A stretch of DNA of 64,000 nt, from contig NC_015510.1 of the NCBI RefSeq assembly GCF_000212735.1, positions 8,185,001 to 8,249,000 on the forward strand. The letters run 5' to 3'. The position numbers and the translations under genes were made by a program. This document shows, in pieces, positions 42,873 to 51,453 of this stretch (positions within the stretch are counted from its first letter, which is position 1; each line of letters opens with the position of its first letter). The DNA is from Haliscomenobacter hydrossis DSM 1100 (GTDB lineage Bacteria; Bacteroidota; Bacteroidia; Chitinophagales; Saprospiraceae). The notes under the pieces were generated by a model, which saw nothing but the letters and a program-made list of their open reading frames with translations, did not search any database and was not told the DNA's origin.

Positions 42873-43666
42873 CGCAAGTCATTATAAACCTCTTATGAGG
42901 CTTCCTTTCATCAGAAAATCAACTATTTTTGTACCGAAAACTATAAATTATGTGCTCATTGAAGCATAATTAAAATCATTAAAGCAAAATAAATGCAGGA
43001 AGGCAAAAAATCCAGGATAATTAAAACTATTGGTGCTCTGGTAATATTTGCAACTCTAATAAGTGGCTTAGCAGATTTTGGTCAAATTGTAAATTGGTTT
43101 TCATTAAAGCCTAAAAACCAGCATCTTCAAGAAAAGGACACTCTATTGCACCCAAAGTTCGAAAACCCAATGCTATCATTTGCAGATCCTTCAGAAAATA
43201 GAGAGTTAATTTCTAAAGAATCTCTATTCGGTTATCAAGACAGAAAAGGTAATGTGGTAATTCATCCACAATATGATTTTGCAAGAGATTTTTCGGAGAA
43301 CAAGGCTATTGTTCGAAAAGGTAATCAACTTCTATTAATCGATACTTTAGGTAAAATTTTATTAGAACTAAATTATGATGATGCTGAAAGTTTTTTCGAA
43401 GACAGAGCGCTTGTATATAAAAATAAAAAATGTGGATTCATTGACCCTTCTGGAAAACTAGTAATTCCTCTAAAATACGAAGATGGGAGTGGTTTCAACA
43501 ATGGCAGAGCTATGGTTTCAAAAAATAGAAAAGTCGGTTACGTAGACATATATGGCAATGTAAAAACTCCTTTGATTTATGATGGATCACTAGGTTTTAT
43601 GGAAGGGAAAGCAGCAGTCTATAAAGACAATAAAGTAGGATTTATTAATCTTGATGGAGAGCTAAT

Positions 43667-45128
43667 CTGGACTTTATCCCTTTTAGGCAGAAGCGCCAAT
43701 AAGGACATTCCAAAGATACCTGATGTTATGAATATAATTATCAACAAGGGTATTTTTGGAGGAGGTTAAAAATTGATTATGCCTCCAGATAGCCGTTTTT
43801 ACAGCACGGAGGACATCGGAAAAAGAGACGATATGCTTAGGATACCAAGCGGTGGTAAATGGTTTGATAGGGCTGCTTTGATGAAGGGAATGCGCCAATA
43901 AGGTTGTGATGGAAAAAACGGAAAAGAGCAGAGGAGTTGAACGTTCAATCGCCAAGTCAGACCATTGTCGTTGGGTTTCGACCCCCAGATGTCTGCGCAC
44001 TTCAGCAAAAGTAACTTCAATGCGCCAACGGCGAACAAAGAAGTTGATGATTTGCACCGGATCGAGTTTGAGATCAGTAGTAGCGAGCAGCGCGGGCTCC
44101 ATTTCATTCAAAGGGTCTTTGATGAGTACCCATTGAATGGGAACAATGGGCGAAGAAGCCTTATACCAGAGCGCTTTACCGGAGGTAATGAGCATGGTTT
44201 GGTTAGTTCGATCATACCATTGACTAAAATGAACTTTAGTCCACTTGATGCGCCCGTCGTTGAGTCGTTGTTCCATATCCATGATTCGCTTGCCAATGAT
44301 GGGTTTGGGGCCTCTTTTGTGAGGCGGATTGGGGGTAGGAAAATGGAAGAGCCGAGCGTCAAGGCGCATGCGCACGATGAGGTTGATGTTTTGTCGGATA
44401 CCTTGATCGAGTAGTTCGTAGGTGGCATACGAGCCATCCCCGACCAGATAAACAGCACGTTTCAAAGGAAGTGCATAACGATGTAACCATTGGATGAGTT
44501 GCCAAGCCCAATGTGTCAGTTTTTTAGCGGAGCGAACTTGTGGTCGGTTTTGATAATACCGTTCAGAAGGGCATAAAGCGCTCAGTACAGGTAATGCCCA
44601 ACAAGTTCGGTCAAGCCAAGGTAAAGGAGTAAGCAAGGCCAATACCATCCAACGCAGTCCACTACACTTGACAAAGTGGCTCTTGGAGGATCGTACTGGA
44701 TCACGGTAAATCCCTCGCTTTTTAATCTTGGCACCCCAACGCCGCTCGATTGTTTCATCGATAGCAAAAACTAGCGGTTCATGTGCAGGGATAAAAGCAT
44801 CCACTAGCAATTTTAGGAGTATGCTGGACAACTTCAAAGCTGACCATTTGGCACAACTCAATACTCGATGATATTTATGAAAACTACTTTCGTGTTCAAG
44901 TCCAAGTGTACGCAGGATATTGCATACAGTTCGACTACCTGGACATAGCAAGGCTCCTAGCAATAGTAATTTTATTTTTTCCCACGTGCGCTTGCTAAAT
45001 CCACAAGAAAAAACGGATATTGAGTCCTGGAACTCGGGTGGTAATTGCATATATCTTGATAGCTTGAGAACCTTCAAAATAATGCTTTTTCACCCAGTTC
45101 TTTTCTTTTCTAAAGGGATAAAGTCCAG
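43667..45128 (-). mobile_element. IS4-like insertion sequence, 1462 bp, with 5-bp target duplication
   Basis: Terminal inverted repeats read ctggactttatccctttt-like at both ends (left 43667-43686, right 45109-45128; 18 or more of 20 match). The flanking direct repeat ctaat marks the target duplication. The single gene inside is the transposase. The clean ends suggest a recent insertion into the WG-repeat gene. Confidence 0.85.
43683..45077 (-). CDS. IS4-superfamily transposase (IS701-like group)
   Basis: The 464-residue DDE transposase fits a full-length IS4-type enzyme. Recognisable points are FAIDETIERRWGAKIKKRGIYRDPVRSS (first Asp), VYLVGDGSYATYELLDQG (second Asp) and FFVRRWRIEVTFAEVRRHLGVETQRQWSD, where the catalytic Glu sits in the Y-R/E-like signature. 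The last block is typical of IS701-like elements. It stops 17 nt inside the left end. It probably is still active, because no frameshift is seen. Confidence 0.85.
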   Translation of the reverse strand: MKVLKLSRYMQLPPEFQDSISVFSCGFSKRTWEKIKLLLLGALLCPGSRTVCNILRTLGLEHESSFHKYHRVLSCAKWSALKLSSILLKLLVDAFIPAHEPLVFAIDETIERRWGAKIKKRGIYRDPVRSSKSHFVKCSGLRWMVLALLTPLPWLDRTCWALPVLSALCPSERYYQNRPQVRSAKKLTHWAWQLIQWLHRYALPLKRAVYLVGDGSYATYELLDQGIRQNINLIVRMRLDARLFHFPTPNPPHKRGPKPIIGKRIMDMEQRLNDGRIKWTKVHFSQWYDRTNQTMLITSGKALWYKASSPIVPIQWVLIKDPLNEMEPALLATTDLKLDPVQIINFFVRRWRIEVTFAEVRRHLGVETQRQWSDLAIERSTPLLFSVFSITTLLAHSLHQSSPIKPFTTAWYPKHIVSFSDVLRAVKTAIWRHNQFLTSSKNTLVDNYIHNIRYLWNVLIGASA

Positions 45129-45500
45129 CTAATTTATCCTTTGACTTTAGATTTTGCGGACTGGTATCAAAATGGTTTTGCCTTAGTGTACTCTAAACAG
45201 AAGAAATACTTTTTTATTGATCACAAAGGCATGGAAATCTATGAATCTGGTCTTGATAGTGCAACTACTTTTTATAATGGCGTAGCTAGAGTTGCTAAAA
45301 ATGGTCGAATTTTTTTCATTAACAGTCTTGGAATGGAATCCTATGATTATATAACTGACACGATGAACCATAACATATTTTCTAATAGAGAAACCATTTT
45401 AGAATATAAAAAAATAGTACTAGATGAAAAAAGATAAATTAATTACATACTTCTGGACATTTTTTTGCGCCACAAAGGTGTCTCTACATTGTTTTTAATT

Positions 45501-46586
45501 TTAATCAATCTTAGACATTAGTTCTGATTCGATTAAATTTATCTGCTCATTCCAGTAAACCTTACGCTCACCTAACCATTTGGCAAGTTTTGTTAAATCG
45601 TCCATTTGATCTTCCGTTATTTGATGACCAACCTCTATCAATAAACTACTGTTTACCTTTTCAGCCCTTTCAATCACATAAATAATAATACGCCTCATGG
45701 AAAGTATCATGAAACTAGCATGTAATTTGATTTCTTCACGAAAAATTTCTTTAAATACGGCATCTTCAATTCCATCAGTGGATTTAGTCAAATTGTCAAC
45801 TGAATTTTCTTTTAAACTATTTTCCACCTTCTTGGGATTAGAATTTCTATCTTGAAAAAAATCAGGAGCTAGCTTTTTAAGACCTTTAGCATATTCACTG
45901 TATCGGCTTTCATTTGACCTAACTTCATAAATTGAACCGTAAATAAATAAAAGTCCAATCTTTGGATAACCAAATACAATCCTTTTTAGCAGGTGGAAAT
46001 ACCACCTAAAGATTTTATGGACAATCAGATAGATTTCAGTGATTTCTTGAAAAGTTACAGATTTCTTTTCAAATACTATAGATCCTCCATCAGCAGAAAT
46101 TTCAATTTTATGGCTGTTAGCGTTCCTAATAATTCTGAATTTATCCTTGTATTTTGAGCTGAGTCCAAATAATTTAAAATACGAATAAACTACATCTGGC
46201 GATAGATCAGTTCTTTTTTCATTTTTCTGGCTCATCACATAAGGTGGAAATGAAAGTAAGCTCGACATCTCCCAATAAACAGACAAGGCATTCATCTGCC
46301 CTCTAAATTGATCCTCAACCTTATTGAAAATTGCCCAATTACTAAAGAGAGTAGTCATATTGCCATTCTTAGCAATAAACCCTCTTCCTTCATCGATTAT
46401 TTTTTGAGGCTCATTATTGTAAATACGAATCCATTCTTGAATAATCTTACTTTCGACAGATTTAATGCATTCATCACCTTCATAATCAATTAATTGATTT
46501 ATTTCTTCGCTGGGGTCAACCGGGATTTTTGAATCGATAAACTCTTCAAGGATGTTCAAAAAATTTAAAATATGCTCTTGTCTCAT
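45501..46586 (-). CDS. Unknown AT-rich protein with a HEPN-like RNxxxH motif
   Basis: The protein has 361 residues, mostly helical, with no signal or membrane segment apart from a moderately hydrophobic stretch (FGYPKIGLLFIYGSIYEV). Residues 154-159 are RNANSH, the RNxxxH motif that defines HEPN RNases, at the end of a helix (KDKFRIIRNANSHKI). That position and the surrounding long helices fit a HEPN domain near residues 90-200. The rest has no family I know. The GC is low, like the neighbouring WG gene. No MNT nucleotidyltransferase or other antitoxin is next to it. The call rests on one short motif. Confidence 0.55.
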   Translation of the reverse strand: MRQEHILNFLNILEEFIDSKIPVDPSEEINQLIDYEGDECIKSVESKIIQEWIRIYNNEPQKIIDEGRGFIAKNGNMTTLFSNWAIFNKVEDQFRGQMNALSVYWEMSSLLSFPPYVMSQKNEKRTDLSPDVVYSYFKLFGLSSKYKDKFRIIRNANSHKIEISADGGSIVFEKKSVTFQEITEIYLIVHKIFRWYFHLLKRIVFGYPKIGLLFIYGSIYEVRSNESRYSEYAKGLKKLAPDFFQDRNSNPKKVENSLKENSVDNLTKSTDGIEDAVFKEIFREEIKLHASFMILSMRRIIIYVIERAEKVNSSLLIEVGHQITEDQMDDLTKLAKWLGERKVYWNEQINLIESELMSKID

Positions 46587-46747
46587 TTTTTAGTTAGTAT
46601 GTTCTTATAGTATTGAGAGGGTATACTGGCATTCCACAACTATCCTCTCTGAATGCAATATGGTTACTTTAACAATACAAATCATTTCTTAGTTCCAGGA
46701 AAGGATGTATATGTCTCTTACTGAAATAGCTTTAGAAGAGCACCCCC

Positions 46748-47365
46748 TCACCCCACCATCTTCCCCAACCCCGACCAATCCACCTTCGGCACCTTCAACG
46801 TATTCTCAATGAACAACTTACTACTAATTCTAGGCTCCGGCTTCAAAGCGTCCAATACTCCAAGCTGATACTCCACTTCTTCACGTACTAGCGCATGACC
46901 CGAAAATTGTACATCCAATTCCATGGCGGAGAGATCATGTGGAAATTGCTCCTGTACCTGCAAGAACATTTCCAAACTGCTGAATGAAATGGCCGAACAC
47001 AGCTCTATGTGCCGAGGCTGTTCATCCCGTACAAAAGCGAAACACTCTGCAATCATGCTCGACACATCGAGTGCCAGCGACGCCAGCGGGTTCCCGGGGA
47101 AATCCTCCAGGTCAGGGGTGACACTTTCAATCAGATTATCGATCAATTCCAGCTCTTCAGGATCAGCGTGTTTTTGAGCAATAATACTTTTGAGCAAATC
47201 GATTCCGTTCAGCAATACCATTGGATTACCCCAGTTTCCTGCCAAATAGAAGGCAAAATAATTGGGTAAGTAGCGTTCGGACAGTATTATCCCAAAAGCC
47301 AATTGATGATACAGTGGCAGCGCTTGTATTTTTGTATTGATTTGACGTTGAGCATTCTGCATCAT
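46748..47365 (-). CDS. DUF416 (YjaG-like) protein
   Basis: The protein has 205 residues from MMQNAQRQINT; longer forms start at 47395. It matches the YjaG/DUF416 pattern: LPLYHQLAFGIILSERYLPNYFAFYLAGNWGNPMVLLNGIDLL (family: W.h..F....cERm.PNY..F), then a middle PLASLALDVSSMIAECFAFV and the C-terminal HALVREEVEYQLGVLDALK (family: ....E...q.e.l..L). The function is not known. The N-terminus lies about 47 nt from the edge of the large palindrome. Confidence 0.8.
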   Translation of the reverse strand: MMQNAQRQINTKIQALPLYHQLAFGIILSERYLPNYFAFYLAGNWGNPMVLLNGIDLLKSIIAQKHADPEELELIDNLIESVTPDLEDFPGNPLASLALDVSSMIAECFAFVRDEQPRHIELCSAISFSSLEMFLQVQEQFPHDLSAMELDVQFSGHALVREEVEYQLGVLDALKPEPRISSKLFIENTLKVPKVDWSGLGKMVG

Positions 47366-47411
47366 GGTTTTCCGATATTCACTCAAAAAAATCATTATCC
47401 CTCTTTATCCA

Positions 47412-47662
47412 TACTAAAGCGAGAATAATAGCAACGCGGATGACGCGGATTAAGCGGATTTACGCGGATTTTGCTTTGCCTGCGGCAAAGTTTTTTTGCC
47501 ACGAAGAAGCCAAGGCTCAAAGCAGGCTGAATCGAAAATAGTTTCTTTGGACTTTCTGCCTTTGTGGCTAATCTTATCCTAATCGCGCCGAAGGCGTGAT
47601 AAAAATCTGCGTAAATCCGCCTCATCCGTGTCATCCGCGTTGCTATTTTTGTCGCTTTAGTA
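47412..47662. repeat. 250-bp intergenic palindrome with about 61-nt arms
   Basis: Arms 47412-47472 and 47601-47662 are complementary at most positions, with the word gcggat repeated. The interior also has partial inverted repeats (gctttgcctgcggcaaag). It fills the 347-nt gap 47366-47712 and no gene is seen in it. Confidence 0.85.
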
Positions 47663-47712
47663 TTAATAGTGTACTAGCAATCTACAGGAACATCCACCAT
47701 CCCAAGCCATTC

Positions 47713-47976
47713 TCACTTCCCCCCTCCCTGCACAAATTCAGCTCTAGCCTCCCCATTATTTTTAATTCCCCTTACCCTGCAATAATGGCTCAACTCATCA
47801 ATGTCCACCACCACATCAGCAACTCGAGCCCCATGCATAACACAGGTTATTTTTGCCTGTAAAAATTTTTCATGCCATTCATCCCAGGTTTCAGGCATAC
47901 GCTCCCTATCGTCGATCGACGCTAAAAAACGGTCCCAATCTTCTTTTCGATAGTAGGCGAAATTTAGAATGGTCAT
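47713..47976 (-). CDS. Small conserved-looking protein of unknown function
   Basis: The 87-residue protein reads MTILNFAYYRKEDWDRFLASIDD then RERMPETWDEWHEKFLQAK, then VADVVVDIDELSHYCRVRGIKNNGEARAEF. I recall similar small proteins in Bacteroidota, but no function. Its ATG overlaps the stop of the truncated PIN reading frame (TAATG), so it is probably translated from the same message as the antitoxin. A decayed copy of its 3' end lies at 48373-48441. Confidence 0.65.
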   Translation of the reverse strand: MTILNFAYYRKEDWDRFLASIDDRERMPETWDEWHEKFLQAKITCVMHGARVADVVVDIDELSHYCRVRGIKNNGEARAEFVQGGGK

Positions 47977-48041
47977 TACGGTATTTTTTTGGTTTGCTTT
48001 TCGTATTCGATCAGCACACCACTATCTAAAAATATTTTCAT
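47976..48041 (-). pseudogene. Truncated PIN-domain toxin N-terminus
   Basis: The 21-codon frame MKIFLDSGVLIEYEKQTKKI ends in a stop. It matches the first strand and helix of VapC-type PIN domains (typically MKxFLDTNVLIEYxxG). The first acidic residue (LDSG) is kept but everything beyond is gone. The ATG overlaps the stop of the antitoxin frame upstream by 4 nt (ATGA), the classic toxin-antitoxin arrangement. Confidence 0.7.
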
Positions 48042-48256
48042 TGCTGATACCACTCATGTTTATCAGGCTGATAGCCCGTGAAATATTTTTTCAGCCCCCC
48101 TTTAAATTGTTGAATGATGTTCATTCTGCGTAGTCTTTCTTCTTCGGACACAGTATCGAGGTCATCTTGAATCCGAAAATCAACGTTTAGGGATTTAGCC
48201 ATTTCTGTAAGTGTTTCAATGGCTTTTTGATCAGATGTCTCAATTAATAAAATCAT
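48038..48256 (-). CDS. Antitoxin-like protein of a VapBC-type operon
   Basis: The 72-residue protein (MILLIETSDQKAIETLTEMAKSLNVDFRIQDDLDTVSEEERLRRMNIIQQFKGGLKKYFTG) looks like a small type II antitoxin: an N-terminal beta-rich dimerisation part and a C-terminal toxin-binding tail. It overlaps the start of the truncated PIN frame by 4 nt, so the toxin has been lost and the antitoxin remains. The exact family is uncertain. Confidence 0.6.
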   Translation of the reverse strand: MILLIETSDQKAIETLTEMAKSLNVDFRIQDDLDTVSEEERLRRMNIIQQFKGGLKKYFTGYQPDKHEWYQQ

Positions 48257-48372
48257 AAATTGACAGTTTTGACGACTAAAAATAGCGTTTTTCTTTGATT
48301 AAAACAAAAGAGTTTTGGAAGTCTTGGCCAAAACATTCACTCGCCCAAGCCTCTCCCGATTTCCCCCACCCG

Positions 48373-48441
48373 TCACAAATTCACCCCAACTTCCCCATCA
48401 TTTTTAATTCCCCTAACTTTGCAACGATGGATCAACTCATT
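48373..48441 (-). pseudogene. Remnant of a second copy of the 87-residue gene
   Basis: Read on the minus strand the segment encodes NELIHRCKVRGIKNDGE followed by VGVNL and a stop. It matches DELSHYCRVRGIKNNGE of the gene at 47713-47976, and the DNA around both is also similar (about 80 bp). A TAACTTTG on the plus strand (48414-48421) lies within the remnant 33 nt before the serine hydrolase ATG and may now act as its -7 promoter box. Confidence 0.7.
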
Positions 48442-48453
48442 TAACCCAAAGCC

Positions 48454-49635
48454 ATGCAGCAGCCTCACTCTTTCCTGAAAAAAATTACCATAGCTATCCT
48501 CATAGGCCTTTGCGGAACTGGTGCTCTACAAGCGCAACACTTAAACTACTTGAACACCAGCAAGGAAGCAAAGACCTTGGATCTTAAAAAATTCAGCGCG
48601 CACTTGAGCAACACGTATCGGGACAGTTCCGTGGGCTGGGCTTATACCATTTGGAAAAAAGGTAAACTCCGCTATGATCAATCCGGAGGTTTTAAAATAA
48701 CCCCGGCCGATCGATTAAACAAGGAAGGGCTACCCTTTTTATCTTCTACCCGCATCCACGTTGCATCCATGAGTAAAACCGTTACCGCATTTGCCATTGC
48801 TCAATTGGTAGATCAACAAAAATTAAAGTGGGATGATCGGGTGAAGACTTATCTCCCTGCTTATTGGAACTTGCATCCCGACTTCGAAAACCTCACCATC
48901 CTTGACCTGGTCGCGATGAGGAGTGGCCTGGATGGCCCGCTTGATGCCCTTTCATCAAGCACTGCTTCATTAAAAAGACTGATGGAAAAAGGCCCTAATC
49001 CAGAAAAACGTGGCAAATTCAATTATCAAAATACCAGCTATGGATTGTTGAGAATAGTGATTGGCTATGCTACTGGGTACAAGGAGTTGCAGCCCGCAGC
49101 AGATTCATTGGTTGTGGGCACCGTAACGGCTAACCTGTACAAAACTTTTGTGAATCAATCCCTGTTCAAGCCAGCGGGTATCCACGCTGCCGATTGCAGC
49201 ATTACTGATCTGGAACCGGCTTTTCAATATCCTTTTCCTTACGCAAATGAACCCGGCGAACTCACCGGATGGACTGGCCAATCGAACCTCAATGATCTCA
49301 GTGAGTACGCGGGTGGTTTTGGGTGGTATCTTTCCAGCATGGATGCTGCAAAATTGATCAATGCCGCCTTTGTCGATAAAAAACTATTGTCAACCAACGC
49401 GCTGACTACTTTATTTAAACTCGATTATCCATTCAAAATCCGGAAGAATGCCTATGGTGAACATTTTGGTTCTGGAGGCGACTGGGGGCATCCGACCCAA
49501 AACAATGGCTGGAGGGGGATCCATGCCTATTATTACTGTTTTCCTGAGGATATTGTGGTTACCGTATTTGTGAATTCTGGGGATAGTTCTCCAACTGTTC
49601 GGGTAATTAGGGCTTATGAGCAGGCTTTTAAGTGA
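48454..49635 (+). CDS. Secreted beta-lactamase-family serine hydrolase
   Basis: The 393-residue exported protein has a signal peptide ending near GALQAQ. The class C beta-lactamase/DD-peptidase fold is shown by SMSK (Ser105 and Lys108) at HVASMSKTVTAFAIAQLVDQ, the NYQNTSYG box with Tyr191 and Asn193, and the GSGGDWGH region near 360 (in place of K-T-G). Members include esterases and D-amino peptidases, and true beta-lactamase activity is not assured. Such genes are numerous in this phylum. It is transcribed alone and converges on the next gene with an 8-nt overlap. Confidence 0.88.
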   Translation: MQQPHSFLKKITIAILIGLCGTGALQAQHLNYLNTSKEAKTLDLKKFSAHLSNTYRDSSVGWAYTIWKKGKLRYDQSGGFKITPADRLNKEGLPFLSSTRIHVASMSKTVTAFAIAQLVDQQKLKWDDRVKTYLPAYWNLHPDFENLTILDLVAMRSGLDGPLDALSSSTASLKRLMEKGPNPEKRGKFNYQNTSYGLLRIVIGYATGYKELQPAADSLVVGTVTANLYKTFVNQSLFKPAGIHAADCSITDLEPAFQYPFPYANEPGELTGWTGQSNLNDLSEYAGGFGWYLSSMDAAKLINAAFVDKKLLSTNALTTLFKLDYPFKIRKNAYGEHFGSGGDWGHPTQNNGWRGIHAYYYCFPEDIVVTVFVNSGDSSPTVRVIRAYEQAFK

Positions 49636-50311
49636 TCGCCTTGCGCCGCAACAGATCAATGCCCATCCACAGTGCCCAAATTGGCCCAAGCCACAGATAA
49701 ATGTTCAATCCGATCGTACTGACCATTTCCATGCGCAGGGCCATTCCGAGGAAATCGACCAGACTAGCGATGCCGATGAGACTGGTCATCCAGGCAAGCC
49801 AAGGCCGCTCCGGACGCATCAGCCAGCCTATACCCATCAGCCATACCGCAGCGAGTAACATCGCAAACTGGTTCCAAATGCCATCGAAGACCTCGTGAAA
49901 AGTATTGGCAAATACCGCTGCCTGCTCCGCCGAGGTCGCACCAGTTTGGTAGGCGCTGAAGATGGGCTCGCTCGTGCCCGCCAGGATCGCAGCGCCAAGG
50001 CCACCACAGAGGATGTAACCCTTGCCGCAGAAGGTAAACAATTCGCTGTACAAGGTCGATTTAGTCGACAGCCATTGCCCCAGGTAAATGGCCAGGGGTA
50101 CCCACAACAGGTAATATCCCAGAATATCGAGCAGCCAGCCATAGTGCAGCATTTTGGAAGGGTCAGGCTGGTAGGCAATAGCTTTAGCAGGATTGAAGGC
50201 CACATCAAAGTCCCAGTTGAAGGCGCCAAACACCAACCCCAGGCTCAACAAGGCAATCGGGCAAGATAGGATGGCAGCGAAAGCCGCTGTTTTTGCAAAA
50301 GAAGTTTTCAT
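49628..50311 (-). CDS. DUF4386-like integral membrane protein
   Basis: The protein has 227 residues from MKTSFAKTAA. About six hydrophobic helices are visible (AAFAAILSCPIALLSLGLVFGAF, DILGYYLLWVPLAIYLGQWL, GGLGAAILA, QFAMLLAAVWLMGIGWLM, SLIGIASLVDFLGMALRM, IGLNIYLWLGPIWALWMGIDLLR). The overall pattern resembles DUF4386 family proteins, but this is not certain. It stands next to the AraC-type regulator (divergent), a common arrangement for a regulated membrane protein. Confidence 0.6.
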   Translation of the reverse strand: MKTSFAKTAAFAAILSCPIALLSLGLVFGAFNWDFDVAFNPAKAIAYQPDPSKMLHYGWLLDILGYYLLWVPLAIYLGQWLSTKSTLYSELFTFCGKGYILCGGLGAAILAGTSEPIFSAYQTGATSAEQAAVFANTFHEVFDGIWNQFAMLLAAVWLMGIGWLMRPERPWLAWMTSLIGIASLVDFLGMALRMEMVSTIGLNIYLWLGPIWALWMGIDLLRRKAIT

Positions 50312-50472
50312 TGGTATTCCTTTTTTTTGCAAATTTCTGCGCTTGGCGCCAAACCTGATTGGAGATTTGGGACGAAAAAATGTCCCATTTTTCCAATGGC
50401 GAACAGCAGCTTTTGTTTAATTTCGTTCCTAAAGGGCGATAAAAAATAAATGTTCATTTTGCCCCACTACTA

Positions 50473-51339
50473 ATGAAGACACATTATCTATCGCCATCTC
50501 CGTTTCTGGCACCTTACGTTGACTATTACTTTGTCATCGAGGACGAGGTTGCGGTGATCGTTCCGGAGGAAGAAAGAACCCTTAAAGTTTTCCCGACCCC
50601 ACAGGGAGAAATGGTCTTTTCTTATGGAGAGCCCTCTCAGGAAAAATGGCAAGGCGAAAACGCAGCCTATTCGCCGGACTTCGCCATTGGAGGTTTTGCG
50701 ACCAAAGCCGTTGAATACACCAATCAAAAGGGTGTGGGGACCATCATGGTTGGGTTCAAACCTTGGGGCCTACAAGCATTTGTGGATGTTGAATTGAAAG
50801 AATTGATGAACACCAATTCTGAGATGAAGCTCCATTTTGGAAGCGAAGTTGTATTTGTGGAGGAAATGCTCCGGGAAGCCCAAAGCCTTGCCGAGCGTAT
50901 CCGCATTGTGGAAGTGTTCCTGGCGGGTAAACTCAGCCGGCCTACCCTGGACAAAGCGATGATGCAGGTGGTGCAGTTAATCCTGGATTCCAAAGGATCC
51001 ATGCAGGTAGAAAAACTCGCCCAGACCTGTTTTATGAGCCGCCGCCAATTGCTCCGCCGTTTCGAAAACGCGATTGGGATCAGCCCTAAATTGTTTTCCC
51101 GCATCGTGCGTTTCCAACAAGTTTTCACGGCTATGGAGCAAGGTGCTGTTGAGCCGGAATGGTCCCATCTTGCCTACGACTCTGGCTATTTCGATCAGGC
51201 ACATTTCATCCATGATTTCGGGGAGTTCAGTGGGATGTCTCCTTCGCAATTTTTTCATCAGGCGCAGCGCTCAGCAGTCGGACTCTTTTTTGATGAAAAT
51301 AAAGGGGATGCAAAATTGTACGGCAAGGTTTATCTATAG
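50473..51339 (+). CDS. AraC-family transcriptional regulator
   Basis: The 288-residue protein has an N-terminal effector-like region (YLSPSPFLAPYVDYYFVIEDE ... FPTPQGEMVFSYGEP, DUF6597-like) and a C-terminal AraC HTH pair: SMQVEKLAQTCFMSRRQLLRRFENAIGISPKLFSRIVRFQQ and WSHLAYDSGYFDQAHFIHDFGEFSGMSPSQFF. The second helix (YFDQAHFIHDFGEFSGMSPSQF) is the classic AraC signature. It is divergent from the membrane protein at 49628-50311, so it may control it. A strong terminator follows. Confidence 0.93.
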   Translation: MKTHYLSPSPFLAPYVDYYFVIEDEVAVIVPEEERTLKVFPTPQGEMVFSYGEPSQEKWQGENAAYSPDFAIGGFATKAVEYTNQKGVGTIMVGFKPWGLQAFVDVELKELMNTNSEMKLHFGSEVVFVEEMLREAQSLAERIRIVEVFLAGKLSRPTLDKAMMQVVQLILDSKGSMQVEKLAQTCFMSRRQLLRRFENAIGISPKLFSRIVRFQQVFTAMEQGAVEPEWSHLAYDSGYFDQAHFIHDFGEFSGMSPSQFFHQAQRSAVGLFFDENKGDAKLYGKVYL

Positions 51340-51361
51340 CTTGACTACTTTCTAAAAACAA

Positions 51362-51408
51362 GGTAAAAGTTTAGCACCCCGACTTTGTCGGAGTGCTAAA
51401 CTTTTACC
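51362..51408. terminator. Bidirectional terminator hairpin
   Basis: A 22-bp stem (51362-51383 and 51387-51408, one G-U) with a 3-nt loop, flanked by A- and T-rich runs on both sides. It lies between the convergent AraC regulator and outer-membrane protein genes and fits a terminator for both. Confidence 0.85.
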
Positions 51409-51453
51409 AAAAAAGATAATCAAACCTTAGAATCATACTGCCCTCAAAACGAA

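Larger units (their letters stand above)
42993..45437 (+). pseudogene. WG-repeat protein gene interrupted by an IS
   Basis: The 5' part is 42993-43666 and the 3' part 45134-45437. Excising the IS and one copy of the 5-bp repeat ctaat (43662-43666, 45129-45133) gives one frame of about 325 residues with the join GELI/YPLTLDFADW. The protein has an N-terminal hydrophobic anchor (GALVIFATLISGLADFGQI) and then repeated WG/KWG units of about 40 residues (YQDRKGNVVIHPQYDFARDFSENKAIV, FIDPSGKLVIPLKYEDGSGFNNGRAMV, FINLDGELI...). These form a propeller-like fold of unknown ligand. The interruption removes about the last 100 residues, so both halves are likely non-functional. The gene is AT-rich. Confidence 0.85.
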
